Below, in pieces: positions 41,926-50,075 of a stretch of 64,000 nt of DNA (position 1 is the first letter of the stretch; every line of letters starts with the position of its first letter). Position numbers and translations under genes: made by a program. Where the stretch lies: assembly GCF_003814875.1 (NCBI RefSeq), contig NZ_RKQF01000001.1, forward strand, positions 2,232,001 to 2,296,000, read 5' to 3'. This DNA comes from Streptomyces sp. Ag109_O5-1. GTDB lineage: Bacteria > Actinomycetota > Actinomycetes > Streptomycetales > Streptomycetaceae. A model generated the notes under the pieces. That model worked only from the letters and a program-made list of their open reading frames with translations. It was not told the DNA's origin and did not search any database.

Positions 41926-42195
41926 TCACGCGCGGCCCTCCGTCGTGAAGGGTGCGAAGGCGTCAGCGTCGTACACGGCCAGCTGGTTCCACGGGTCGGC
42001 GGCGGCACCGAAGCGCGCGATCTGCTGCGTCAGGTCGAACAGCAGGCCCAGCACGATGGCGGTGATGTGGTCCCTGCTGCCCTCCGACAAGGAGGTCAGC
42101 ACGATGGGCTCCACCTCGGCCACGGACGTGGGGGTGTGTCCGGGTAGGCCGGGATGGCGTGCGCTGTCGCATAGAGCGAAGCGGAACAGGGTCAC
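41926..42195 (-). CDS. Small conserved protein of unknown function, 89 aa
   Basis: Open frame with good third-position G/C: MTLFRFALCDSARHPG, then VEPIVLTSLSEGSRDHITAIVLGLLF and a polar tail. It has one moderately hydrophobic helix. It lies between the membrane-protein gene and the glutamine-synthetase-like gene on the same strand. I do not recognise it. Confidence 0.5.
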   Translation of the reverse strand: MTLFRFALCDSARHPGLPGHTPTSVAEVEPIVLTSLSEGSRDHITAIVLGLLFDLTQQIARFGAAADPWNQLAVYDADAFAPFTTEGRA

Positions 42196-42222
42196 TGAAG
42201 GTCCGATCGGCTTCTGTGGTGC

Positions 42223-42294
42223 CCTGTCGCCGAGCCCCGGTGACGGAGCCGTGGGCCCGGCGACAGGCAGGAGAACTCGCCCGCGGGAGCGGGC
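42223..42294 (-). terminator. Terminator pair after the glutamine-synthetase-like gene
   Basis: On the minus strand, 19 bases after the stop at 42313, GCCCGC-TCCC-GCGGGC forms a 6-bp hairpin (42279-42294). Beyond it CCTGTCGCCG (42223-42232) pairs with CGGCGACAGG (42258-42267) in a 10-bp stem. Either could end transcription of the permease/ligase operon. Confidence 0.5.
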
Positions 42295-42312
42295 AGGGGA
42301 GGCGGCGAGACG

Positions 42313-43686
42313 TCAGGCGCGGTCGAGGAGTTCGCGTTCGATGTCGGTGACCATGCGGCGGTGCTCGGCGAGCTCAGCTTCGGCCGCCCGCGTGTAGTGC
42401 CGGACAACGTCCTGCCCGAACAGGTCGTTCGCGAGGCTGCTGGACGCGAAGGACGCCAGGGCCGCCGACAGGTCCCAGGGCACCGACGGCGAGGTCTGGT
42501 CGGTGTAGGCGTCGCCCAGGGACACCGGCGGCAGGTTCGGTTTGTCCCGCAGACCGTACGCGATGGAGGCGATCGTGGCCGCGATCCCCAGGTAGGGGTT
42601 GGTGTCGGCGCCGGGCAGACGGTTTTCCAGGTGGGTGCCCTGCCCGTGGCCGGTGACGCGAATCGCGCACCCGCGGTTGTCGATTCCCCAGTTCATGTAC
42701 TTCGGGGCGAAGGAGTAAGCGCCGTATCGTTTGTATGAGTTTGGGTAGGGCGCGTACAGCAGAGCGAGGTGCGGCATCGCGGCGAGCAGCCCAGCGATGC
42801 TGTGCCGCATCGCCTCCGTCGGCAGGTCCCTGGGCGAGGTGGTCGCGAAGGCCGGTTCGCCCTCGCGCAACAGGGACAGATGGGCGTGCAGGCCGCTGCC
42901 AACGCCGGTGGCGGGCGCGGCCATGAACGAGGCCAGCATGCCGTGCCGGACCGCCAGGTGCTTGACGGTCTGCTTGTAGAGCACGTAGCTGTCGCAGGCC
43001 TCCAGCGCCGGGCCGTAGGGGAAGGTGACCTCGATCTGGCCGCGCTGCCCTTCCGTCTTGACGGCCAGCACGCGGATCCCGGCATCGAACAGGGCGTCTT
43101 CCAGGTGGCGGAAGAAGTCGCTGAGGTGGGGAGGGTGATCGAGGGCGTAGTCCATGTTGTGGGGCATCACCGGCTCACCGTCCCTGTTGTAGAGCAGGAA
43201 CTCGCTCTCCAGCCCGACCTGGGGCACGTAGCCGAGTTCCGCGAGCCGCTCCAGTTGGGCGCGGAGCATCTGCCGGGGCGCGATGGCGACGGGTGCCGTG
43301 TCGGCGTAGACGGCGTCGCATAAGACGACCGCGGTGTGCGGGAGGTAGGGCAGCAGGCGCAGGGTGCTCCAGTCGGCGCGGGCCCTGATGTCCCGAAAGC
43401 CGTCAGCCCAGCCCGTCAGATCGAATCCGGCGAGAGGGTCCATGTTGATGTTGGTGGCCAGGATGTAGGCGCAGGCCTCCGCCACCGGGGCGTTCGCGTC
43501 GGCGTCGATCTCGTCCAGGAGCGGGAGAGCTGCCAGACGCTTGCCCTTCAGGCGCCCCTGCATATCCGGTATGGCCGCCAGCAGCGTACGTATGTCCCCG
43601 TGTTCCGCGGCCTCCTTCAGATCCATGAAGGACGAGAACGCGCCCCGCTCCAGATCGGCATCGGGCATGGCGTGCTGGTTGTTCAT
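42313..43686 (-). CDS. Glutamine synthetase family ligase (gamma-glutamylamide synthetase-like)
   Basis: 457 aa from ATG 43686, which overlaps the permease stop by one base (TGATG). Catalytic GS motifs: VGLESEFLLYN, GQIEVTFPYGPALE, GVGSGLHAHLSLL, NSYKRYGAY, NRGCAIRV and ENRLPGADTNPYLGIA. Length and sequence fit the GlnA3/GlnA4/PuuA-type group, which glutamylate amines, rather than nitrogen-assimilating GlnA with its adenylylation Tyr. It works in the cytoplasm with ATP and Mg2+. Coupling to an APC permease suggests uptake and gamma-glutamylation of an amine or amino acid. Confidence 0.85.
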   Translation of the reverse strand: MNNQHAMPDADLERGAFSSFMDLKEAAEHGDIRTLLAAIPDMQGRLKGKRLAALPLLDEIDADANAPVAEACAYILATNINMDPLAGFDLTGWADGFRDIRARADWSTLRLLPYLPHTAVVLCDAVYADTAPVAIAPRQMLRAQLERLAELGYVPQVGLESEFLLYNRDGEPVMPHNMDYALDHPPHLSDFFRHLEDALFDAGIRVLAVKTEGQRGQIEVTFPYGPALEACDSYVLYKQTVKHLAVRHGMLASFMAAPATGVGSGLHAHLSLLREGEPAFATTSPRDLPTEAMRHSIAGLLAAMPHLALLYAPYPNSYKRYGAYSFAPKYMNWGIDNRGCAIRVTGHGQGTHLENRLPGADTNPYLGIAATIASIAYGLRDKPNLPPVSLGDAYTDQTSPSVPWDLSAALASFASSSLANDLFGQDVVRHYTRAAEAELAEHRRMVTDIERELLDRA

Positions 43687-45200
43687 CAGACGACCTCGTC
43701 GCTCAGCGCAGCGTGGGCGGTCCGGTTGCCCACGTCGGGGATCTTGTAGGTGCGGCGCCCCTTGGTGGTCCACAGGATCCAGGCCGCGAACATGACCAGG
43801 GCCAGGACGATGGGGGCGTAGTTGAAGGAGTCGACGGTGACCGGGGAGACCTGCGGGAGGCAGAAGAGCACCGTCACGAAGGCGACCCAGATAACGGCCG
43901 TCACACCGACCGGCTTGTGCCACCGGCCGAGGTTCCACGGGCCCGGCTGGAAGCGGTCACCGGCGCGCAGCCGCAGGTAGACCGGGATCGCGTACGCCGG
44001 GGTGATGCCGAGCACGTTGATCGCGGTGACCGCGCTGTAGGCGGTCGGCGAGATCAACGACGGCGCCGCGAGGAGGAGCGCCACGCCGACGGACAGCCAC
44101 ACCGCGGCGACGGGTGTCTTGGTGCGGGTGCTGGTACGCCGCCACAGGCTGGAGCCCGGGACGGCGCCGTCCCGGGAAAAGGCGAAGACCATCCGGGAGG
44201 CCGCCGCGGTCTCCGCGTTGCCGCAGAACAGCTGCGCCACGATCACGACCAGCAGGAGGGCCTTGGCCCAGCCGACGCCGGCGACATCGAGGAAGATCTG
44301 CGCCGGCGGGACGCCTGTGCTGGTCTTCTGGGTTCCGACGTAGTCCTGGATCGCCGACGTCAGGCCGAAGAGCAGCACGAACCCGGCGATCAGTGAGATC
44401 CAGATGGAACGGACCATCCCCTGCGGTGCGGAGATCTGCGCCTGCTTGGTCTCCTCAGACAGGTGCGAGGAGGCGTCGTACCCACAGAACGTGTACTGCG
44501 CCAGGAGCAGCCCGAGCGCCCCCACGAAGAGGCCATTGCCCCAGCCAGTGTCGTTGTTGAAGTGGCCGAACACGAAGGCCGCGCTCTGGTGCTGTGCTGG
44601 GGCGAGCATCAGGCAGCCGACGATGAGCGCAACGCCGCCGATGTGCCACCACACCGACACCTTGTTCAGGAGGGCAACGAGGTTGATCCCGGCCACGTTC
44701 AGCAGAGCGTGGAGCAGCAGGATCGCCGCGAAGATCAGCATGGTCTTCTCGGGAGTCGGGGTGAATCCCCACTGCAAGTTCGCGAACGCGCCGACGAAGG
44801 TCGCCGCGCCGAAGTCGATGCCGGCGATGCCGCCGATCAGGCCGAGCATGTTGAACCAGCCGGTGTACCAGGCCCACAGCGGACCGCCGAGGCGGTCAGC
44901 CATGTAGTACAGGCCGCCGGAGGTGGGGTAGGCAGAGGTGACCTCTGCCAGGGCCATGCCCAGCAGCAGCACTATCAGGCCGACGCCCACCCAGCCCCAC
45001 ATGATCACGGCCGGGCCGCCGGTGGCCAGGCCGAAGCCGTACATCGTCATGCAACCGGACAGGATGCTGATGACGGTGAAACTGGCTCCCATGTTGGCGA
45101 AGCCGCTCATCCGGCGGTCCAGCACACTGGGGTACCCGAGTCCGGCAAGGACTGCTGCGTCGTCGCCCGACTGGCGACGGGCGGCTCTACTCGAAGACAC
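43686..45200 (-). CDS. APC-family amino acid/polyamine permease
   Basis: 504 aa with about twelve membrane helices; APC hallmarks GLATGGPAVIMWGWVGVG, LAEVTSAYPTSGGLYY and FCGYDASSHLSEETKQA. GTG 45200 is preferred because GAGGA lies 8 bases upstream; ATG 45215 is possible but lacks a ribosome site. It takes up amino acids, GABA or amines by proton symport or exchange. It is translationally coupled to the downstream GS-like ligase. Confidence 0.88.
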   Translation of the reverse strand: MSSSRAARRQSGDDAAVLAGLGYPSVLDRRMSGFANMGASFTVISILSGCMTMYGFGLATGGPAVIMWGWVGVGLIVLLLGMALAEVTSAYPTSGGLYYMADRLGGPLWAWYTGWFNMLGLIGGIAGIDFGAATFVGAFANLQWGFTPTPEKTMLIFAAILLLHALLNVAGINLVALLNKVSVWWHIGGVALIVGCLMLAPAQHQSAAFVFGHFNNDTGWGNGLFVGALGLLLAQYTFCGYDASSHLSEETKQAQISAPQGMVRSIWISLIAGFVLLFGLTSAIQDYVGTQKTSTGVPPAQIFLDVAGVGWAKALLLVVIVAQLFCGNAETAAASRMVFAFSRDGAVPGSSLWRRTSTRTKTPVAAVWLSVGVALLLAAPSLISPTAYSAVTAINVLGITPAYAIPVYLRLRAGDRFQPGPWNLGRWHKPVGVTAVIWVAFVTVLFCLPQVSPVTVDSFNYAPIVLALVMFAAWILWTTKGRRTYKIPDVGNRTAHAALSDEVV

Positions 45201-45280
45201 CGAAAGGATCCTCATCTGGAGGTGGAATGGGAAGGAAATGGGGCGGCTAGGTAGGGGCGTCTCGGGTGGGGAACGGCATC

Positions 45281-46279
45281 TCATCGGCGTGAGGCCTCCT
45301 TCATCGCGAACCTGTGGCCGATCGCGAAGCTGTGCTGCCACCGGCTGCGGGGACCCGTCTGTTCCCACGGAGCAGCCACTGCGAAGGGGCCGATCGCCTC
45401 AAACACGGGTGCCGCGCCCGGCAGGCCGGTGTTGATGAGGCCGCAGGCCAGGTAGTTCAAGTCGAGGATCGAGCAGTCACGGCGTGGGTCCTGGTGCCAG
45501 GCGAACCATCCGTCTCGGGCCCGCTGGACGTACCCGTGGGTCGCCTCGGTGTTCCAGTAGCCGATGGAGCTGCCCGTCCCTTTCCGGAATTGAGCCGCGT
45601 AGTCGTCGACGTAGGCGTAGATAGGGAGGACGTGCAGCGGAGATCCTGGTTTGGCACGTTCGGTCGCCCATTTCGTGAAGGTCAACGCGCCGCGTCCGCG
45701 AGCCTTGAAGCACTGGAGCATGCGGTGATGGGCTTCGCGGTTGCCTGGGTCGAGTTCTTCGACAGCGAGGAGCAGCGGCCACGGGCCGACGGGGAGAAGG
45801 TGCTGCTCGGGTGGATGCGCCCAGTGCGCCCGGTGGACTGGCCGGTTGGGGTCGATGTCCAACACGGCGAGGGCCAAGCGGCAGATTCTGGGAATGGGAC
45901 AGGCCGGCCAGCGTTCCTCGGCGGCGTCGCAGGCCACAAGCGCGTGCCGGGTCACGGCCATCACGGAGTAGCGGTCAACGCCGCGTCGGCCCGCGGCGAC
46001 CGCTCGATGGGTCAGGACTCTGGCGTGCATCATCGCCGCGTAGGCGTCGTCCGGCTCTTCCTTACGCCAGGCCTCGACCGCGTGGCCCTTGGCTGCGGCA
46101 GCAGCAAGGAGCTGGCTGCGGGACGTCAACAGTTCCCAGGTCCGGGCCGTCTCAATGGTCCGTTCGAGCAGGGCCTGGGAGGATCGCCACCGGTCAAGCT
46201 GGAGGTCTTCAAGAGCATTGCGCAGGTCGTCATCCCATCCAGCGGGATGTGGTGTCAGAGCCGTGCCATCACTAGGCAT
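45281..46279 (-). CDS. Conserved streptomycete protein of unknown function, 332 aa
   Basis: ATG 46279 with GGAGGG 5 bases upstream fixes the start. The protein is rich in Trp and His, with helical repeats in the first half (ALLERTIETARTWELLTSR) and a conserved middle (GPWPLLLAVEELDPGNREA, THGYVQRARDGWFAWHQDP). It may be a TPR-like or DUF4034-type protein; no catalytic motif is seen. It lies 66-80 bases upstream of the permease gene on the same strand and may share its transcript. Confidence 0.75.
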   Translation of the reverse strand: MPSDGTALTPHPAGWDDDLRNALEDLQLDRWRSSQALLERTIETARTWELLTSRSQLLAAAAAKGHAVEAWRKEEPDDAYAAMMHARVLTHRAVAAGRRGVDRYSVMAVTRHALVACDAAEERWPACPIPRICRLALAVLDIDPNRPVHRAHWAHPPEQHLLPVGPWPLLLAVEELDPGNREAHHRMLQCFKARGRGALTFTKWATERAKPGSPLHVLPIYAYVDDYAAQFRKGTGSSIGYWNTEATHGYVQRARDGWFAWHQDPRRDCSILDLNYLACGLINTGLPGAAPVFEAIGPFAVAAPWEQTGPRSRWQHSFAIGHRFAMKEASRR

Positions 46280-46477
46280 CGGTGCCCTCCACCGGCAGGT
46301 GTGGGCGGACAACTCGGGAGACGCCGAGCTTCTTGCAGGGCGGCAGTAAGGACATGGGGGACCTTCTGGGAAGGGGGCGGTCACCGTGCCGTTGGCGTTG
46401 AGGGGGTACGTCAACTGCCCTGTGACGGATAGGGGATCCAGCGGACGGTCAGGCCGTACCCGTGGATCGACGTGCGG

Positions 46478-46963
46478 TCATTGCGGCTGTTCAGACAGGC
46501 TGATCACGGGGAAACGGCACCAGGTCTGCGCGCCGGCGTCGGATGTCCCCCAGTCCCCGCCGTACTCCGCGGTAACGGCTTGCACCAGGTAGAGGCCTCG
46601 CCCTGACTCTGAGGTCACGCCCGGCGGCGTGAGCGTCGCTTCGCCCGGCATCCCATCGATGACGACAATGTTGAGGCAGCCCTCGCGGGTGAACATGACC
46701 ACCTGAACTTCCGCAGCACCGCTGTGAATCATCGCGTTGGCCACCAGTTCGGAGACCACCAACTGTGCTGGGTCAATCAGGGCTTCCAGCCCGTGAAACC
46801 GGAGCCGGGCCGTGGCAATCCGACGCATGATGCGCACTCGGGATGCCGTTTCGGGGACCACCTGACGATCGGGACCGGGCGGACCGATGGGGAATCGTTC
46901 GTCCATCACATGCTGGTCGCAGTCCAGGACCAGCAGCGGGCTTCGTACGACTGTCGTCGTCAT
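46478..46963 (-). CDS. ATP-binding anti-sigma-factor-like protein (HATPase_c_2)
   Basis: 161 aa from ATG 46963 (GAGGA upstream). The GHKL/HATPase N-box QLVVSELVANAMIHSG, the G1 box VVIDGMPGEATL and G2 box SGRGLYLVQAV are visible. Small stand-alone HATPase domains are very common in Streptomyces next to XRE regulators like the one upstream and are thought to act in signal partner-switching. Lies downstream of the XRE gene with a 15-bp dyad between. Confidence 0.83.
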   Translation of the reverse strand: MTTTVVRSPLLVLDCDQHVMDERFPIGPPGPDRQVVPETASRVRIMRRIATARLRFHGLEALIDPAQLVVSELVANAMIHSGAAEVQVVMFTREGCLNIVVIDGMPGEATLTPPGVTSESGRGLYLVQAVTAEYGGDWGTSDAGAQTWCRFPVISLSEQPQ

Positions 46964-47166
46964 CACGTCCTCTTGAGGGAACGTGGGGCCGACCGAACAG
47001 CGTGCTTGGAACGCGAATGCAGTGCGGTAAGGGCGTGAGAATCCGTACCTGGGCGGGCTACAGCAAGGACGCGTCGACAGGTGCGCTGCTGGATCCCGGC
47101 GTGCTTCATCGTCATGGTCGGCTCCATGTCGAAGTGGCCAGTGACGACATGGTGGCCCCACAACAA

Positions 47167-47202
47167 GGCCTCAACTAGCCTGAGTTGAGGCTAGTTGAGG
47201 CC
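47167..47202. promoter_or_regulatory. Perfect 15-bp inverted repeat between the XRE and ATP-binding genes
   Basis: GGCCTCAACTAGCCT (47167-47181) pairs with AGGCTAGTTGAGGCC (47188-47202). The arm contains two direct copies of CCTCAACT on the minus strand (third copy inverted), a pattern more like a multi-box operator than a plain terminator. It lies 17 bases after the XRE stop and about 200 upstream of the ATP-binding gene. Confidence 0.5.
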
Positions 47203-47218
47203 AAAGGTTTACAGGACG

Positions 47219-48409
47219 TTATGACCGTGAGGTCAGCCAGCTTCCGAACGCCTGGAAGCTGTCAGGCAGCCGCCGATGGGCGGCTTCCAGGCCCGAGTAG
47301 GTCTCTCGCACCATCGGGTGATATTTGGCCTGCTGGGGGGCCACTTTCCGCGCCGCCATGAGGCTTTTGAATGACGCATCCAGTCGCCCAGTCCACATCT
47401 CTGCGCGCGCGACCTCCGCCCAGTGGTGGCTTGCTCGCGACTTCGGCCAGTCTGGTGGGATCGCCAGACCGCTCGCGGCGTCGACCGCTTTGTCGTACTT
47501 GTCCAGCTCGGCGAGAACCGATACCCGGTGCACTTCCACGTTGGTGCCGCCGAAGGTCATCCAGAGAACCTTGGGCGCTTCACCGGTCCTATCGGCGATC
47601 TTCTTTGCCTCGCTCAAGTGCAACATGGCGCGGTCATTGTCATGCGCGCGACCCGCCATCACGGAGCCACCCAGATGCAGTTGGCCGGTGATTACGTCGC
47701 GCTCCACGCAGGCATCGGCCTGCTCGATCGTCCTGAGTCCGAGATCGACGAGGCGCTGCCCGGTCCGGTACTTGCCCTCGCGCAAGTAGGCCAGAGCCCG
47801 CAGGTACTGGTAGGCACCTCCGTAGACCGCGCTGGACGCTCGGTGGGCGGCCCAGTCCAATCGGGCCAACGCGAGTTGCGCCAAGTCCGCGTATCCGAGC
47901 TTGGTGGCCACGTCGTAACCAGTGCGATAGAGGGACGCGAGGACCAACCAGCCGTCGGTGGTTCCAGCGGCGTGCGCTGCTGTGGTTGCCTCCTCGATCA
48001 GGCCTGCGACGTTGGAAGCCGCCTGCTTAATCTCGCCCTTACGTACCGCAGCGCAAAGGGCTTCAGCTTCGTCGTGGAGTTGCGTGAGGGTGCGCGCGGT
48101 GATGTCGGGGTCCGCACCGAGGTCGTAGACGTCGAGAGCTTCCCGGATGGGAGCTATCAGGACGTCGAGCTTGTCAGCTCGAAGATCCGACTCGTATGGC
48201 TGACCGACGACGGTGGCCACTTCCACACGCATGGCACGCGCGCAGCGGGCAACAACGTGAGGAGTGGCGCTGAGAGCGCCGCGTTCCACCTTGATCAGCG
48301 TGTTGTAGGGGACTCCCGAGAGGTCTGCGAGGGCTCGTTGAGTGAGGCCACGTTCACGACGAAGTCGCGCGATACGTGCCCCAGTGTGGTCTTCGGGCAG
48401 AGCGTGCAT
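47219..48409 (-). CDS. XRE-family helix-turn-helix regulator with C-terminal TPR-like domain
   Basis: 396 aa from ATG 48409; the longer frame to 48508 runs through a terminator and is rejected. N-terminal HTH at about residues 12-60 (IARLRRERGLTQRALADLSG, NTLIKVERGALS). The remainder is an alpha-helical repeat domain typical of large streptomycete XRE regulators paired with HATPase proteins. Such pairs adjust antibiotic production or development; its targets here are unknown. Confidence 0.85.
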   Translation of the reverse strand: MHALPEDHTGARIARLRRERGLTQRALADLSGVPYNTLIKVERGALSATPHVVARCARAMRVEVATVVGQPYESDLRADKLDVLIAPIREALDVYDLGADPDITARTLTQLHDEAEALCAAVRKGEIKQAASNVAGLIEEATTAAHAAGTTDGWLVLASLYRTGYDVATKLGYADLAQLALARLDWAAHRASSAVYGGAYQYLRALAYLREGKYRTGQRLVDLGLRTIEQADACVERDVITGQLHLGGSVMAGRAHDNDRAMLHLSEAKKIADRTGEAPKVLWMTFGGTNVEVHRVSVLAELDKYDKAVDAASGLAIPPDWPKSRASHHWAEVARAEMWTGRLDASFKSLMAARKVAPQQAKYHPMVRETYSGLEAAHRRLPDSFQAFGSWLTSRS

Positions 48410-48420
48410 ACTGGCTCCTA

Positions 48421-48441
48421 GTTCTGCTTCGACACCAGAAC
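48421..48441. promoter_or_regulatory. Candidate operator GTTCTG-N9-CAGAAC
   Basis: A 6-bp inverted repeat with a 9-base spacer, 12 bases upstream of the XRE start codon. Position suggests autoregulation. Short and therefore weak evidence. Confidence 0.3.
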
Positions 48442-48467
48442 GGTACCCGCGGTCGGCTCCGCGGTGC

Positions 48468-48506
48468 GCGAAGAACCCCGCTCCTCGTAGGAGCGGGGTT
48501 CTTCGC
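48468..48506. terminator. Very strong hairpin with an 18-bp perfect stem and 3-base loop
   Basis: GCGAAGAACCCCGCTCCT (48468-48485) and its complement (48489-48506) surround CGT. The GAACCCCGCTCC core is a typical actinobacterial terminator. No gene ends near it in either direction: the XRE gene starts to the left and an IS3 element begins to the right. Confidence 0.7.
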
Positions 48507-48720
48507 ATTGCAGAACCCGAAGAAGGGGTGCAGGTCGCCGTATCAACGCCACGTAACGCCTATCGGTGATCTCGCGGCCCTCGCTACAACCATTCACCGA
48601 CGGCGGCAGTTAAAGTAGCCACCCACTAAATAGGCCTTGCGCGACCCGCTGGGGTCTGATGCACGATCGGGTGACATCTGAACTGGCTTGCCCTGTGGGG
48701 CGGGTGGGAAGGATGTCGCT

Positions 48721-49029
48721 GTGCCCAAGCCTTATCCCGAAGAGTTCCGCCAGGACGTCGTGCGGGTCGCGAGGAACCGCGGCCCGGGCGTGACAGTGGA
48801 GCAGATGGCCACCGACTTCGGGGTCCATCCGATGACGTTGTGGAAGTGGATGCGCCGGGCGGACATCGATGATGGGGCCAAGCCTGGAGTGACCAGCCAG
48901 GACAGCGCGGAGCTGCGGGAGGCTCGGCGGCGGATCAAGCTGCTGGAGCAGGAGAACGAGGTCCTGCGCCGGGCCGCGGCCTATCTGTCGCAGGCCCATC
49001 TGCCGGGAAAAGGATCTACCCGCTCGTGA
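48721..49029 (+). CDS. IS3-family transposase OrfA
   Basis: 102 aa from GTG 48721 (AAGGA 7 bases upstream). HTH of the IS3 OrfA type (EEFRQDVVRVARN, VTVEQMATDFGVHPMTLWKW) followed by a leucine-zipper helix (LREARRRIKLLEQENEVLRR). It overlaps OrfB in the -1 frame; GGGAAAAGG at about 49005-49013 is a plausible slippery site for an OrfAB fusion transposase. Confidence 0.9.
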   Translation: MPKPYPEEFRQDVVRVARNRGPGVTVEQMATDFGVHPMTLWKWMRRADIDDGAKPGVTSQDSAELREARRRIKLLEQENEVLRRAAAYLSQAHLPGKGSTRS

Positions 49030-49883
49030 AAGAGCTGGCCGCGGACGGGACGCCCGTCACGGTCACGTGCCGGGTCCTGAAGCTCGCCAGACAGCCTTAC
49101 TACCGCTGGCTCGACAAGCCGGTGACCGACACCGTGCTGGAGGAGGCATACCGCGCGAAGGCGCTCTTCGACGCCCATCGCGACGACCCGGAATTCGGCT
49201 ACCGCTTCCTGGCCGATGAAGCCCGTGGTGCCGGGGCCCAGATGGCGGACCGCACCGCGTGGCGGATCTGCCGGGACAACCGCTGGTGGAGCGTGTTCGG
49301 CAAGAAGCGCGGGAGAGTCAAGAAGGCCGGTCCGCCGGTGCACGACGACCTGGTCCGCCGCGACTTCACCGCGGACGGGCCGAACCGGCTGTGGCTCGCC
49401 GACATCACCGAACACGCCACCGGCGAGGGCAAGTTGTACGTCTGTGCGATCAAGGACGTTTTCAGCAACAGGATCGTGGGCTACTCCATCGATGCACGGA
49501 TGAAGTCCCGCCTGGCCGTGACCGCCCTGGAGAACGCCGTAGCCCGGCGCGAACAGGTCGACGGATGCATCCTGCACAGCGATCGCGGATCGCAGTTCCG
49601 CGCCCGGAAATTCGTCCGGGCACTCGACCGCCACCGGATGGCCGGCTCCATAGGGAGAGTCGGGGCGGCCGGCGACAACGCGGCCATGGAGTCCTTCTTC
49701 AGCCTGCTGCAGAAGAACGTCCTCGACCGCCGGACCTGGACCACCCGCGAGGAACTCCGGATCGCGATCGTGACCTGGATCGAGCGGACCTACCACCGAC
49801 GCCGCAGACAAGCCGCACTCGGCCGGCTGACCCCCATCGAATTCGAAACCGTGATGACCACACCGGCCCTCAAGGCCGCGTGA
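49026..49883 (+). CDS. IS3-family transposase OrfB (DDE)
   Basis: 285 aa. The rve/DDE catalytic triad is visible: Asp in WLADITEH, Asp in LHSDRGSQF and Glu in NAAMESFFS, with the usual 35-residue D-E spacing. Intact reading frame. Expression probably needs -1 frameshifting from OrfA. Confidence 0.92.
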   Translation: MKELAADGTPVTVTCRVLKLARQPYYRWLDKPVTDTVLEEAYRAKALFDAHRDDPEFGYRFLADEARGAGAQMADRTAWRICRDNRWWSVFGKKRGRVKKAGPPVHDDLVRRDFTADGPNRLWLADITEHATGEGKLYVCAIKDVFSNRIVGYSIDARMKSRLAVTALENAVARREQVDGCILHSDRGSQFRARKFVRALDRHRMAGSIGRVGAAGDNAAMESFFSLLQKNVLDRRTWTTREELRIAIVTWIERTYHRRRRQAALGRLTPIEFETVMTTPALKAA

Positions 49884-49948
49884 CCGAACCTGTCACCCAA
49901 ACCTGCATCAGACCCCTGAGGTAGGAAACTCCCAGGGCAGACGGCGCG

Positions 49949-50075
49949 TCAGCTTGCCTGCTCGTGTACGGCAGCATGCAACTCGCGGACGCCGGTCGTG
50001 CGAGGGTGCCGCTCCGCCAGTTCGTAGACGATGCTGCGGATAGCAGGCCGATTGAGGTTCCCGAGATGCGGAGGA
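49949..50075 (-). pseudogene. 3' remnant of an unidentified gene cut by the second IS3 element
   Basis: Minus-strand frame ending at 49949 reads HLGNLNRPAIRSIVYEL, AERHPRTTGV, RELHAAVHEQAS with good codon use up to the IS left end near 50076, then stops making sense. No matching 5' part is seen after the IS. Origin unknown. Confidence 0.3.

Larger units (their letters stand above)
48651..49916 (+). mobile_element. IS3-family insertion sequence (first copy)
   Basis: Imperfect terminal inverted repeats GGGGTCTGATGCA-CGATC-GGGTGACA (left, from 48651) and the complement of TGTCACCC-AAACC-TGCATCAGACCCC (right, to 49916) enclose the two overlapping transposase ORFs. No target-site duplication could be confirmed, so the ends may have been altered. 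Confidence 0.8.
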
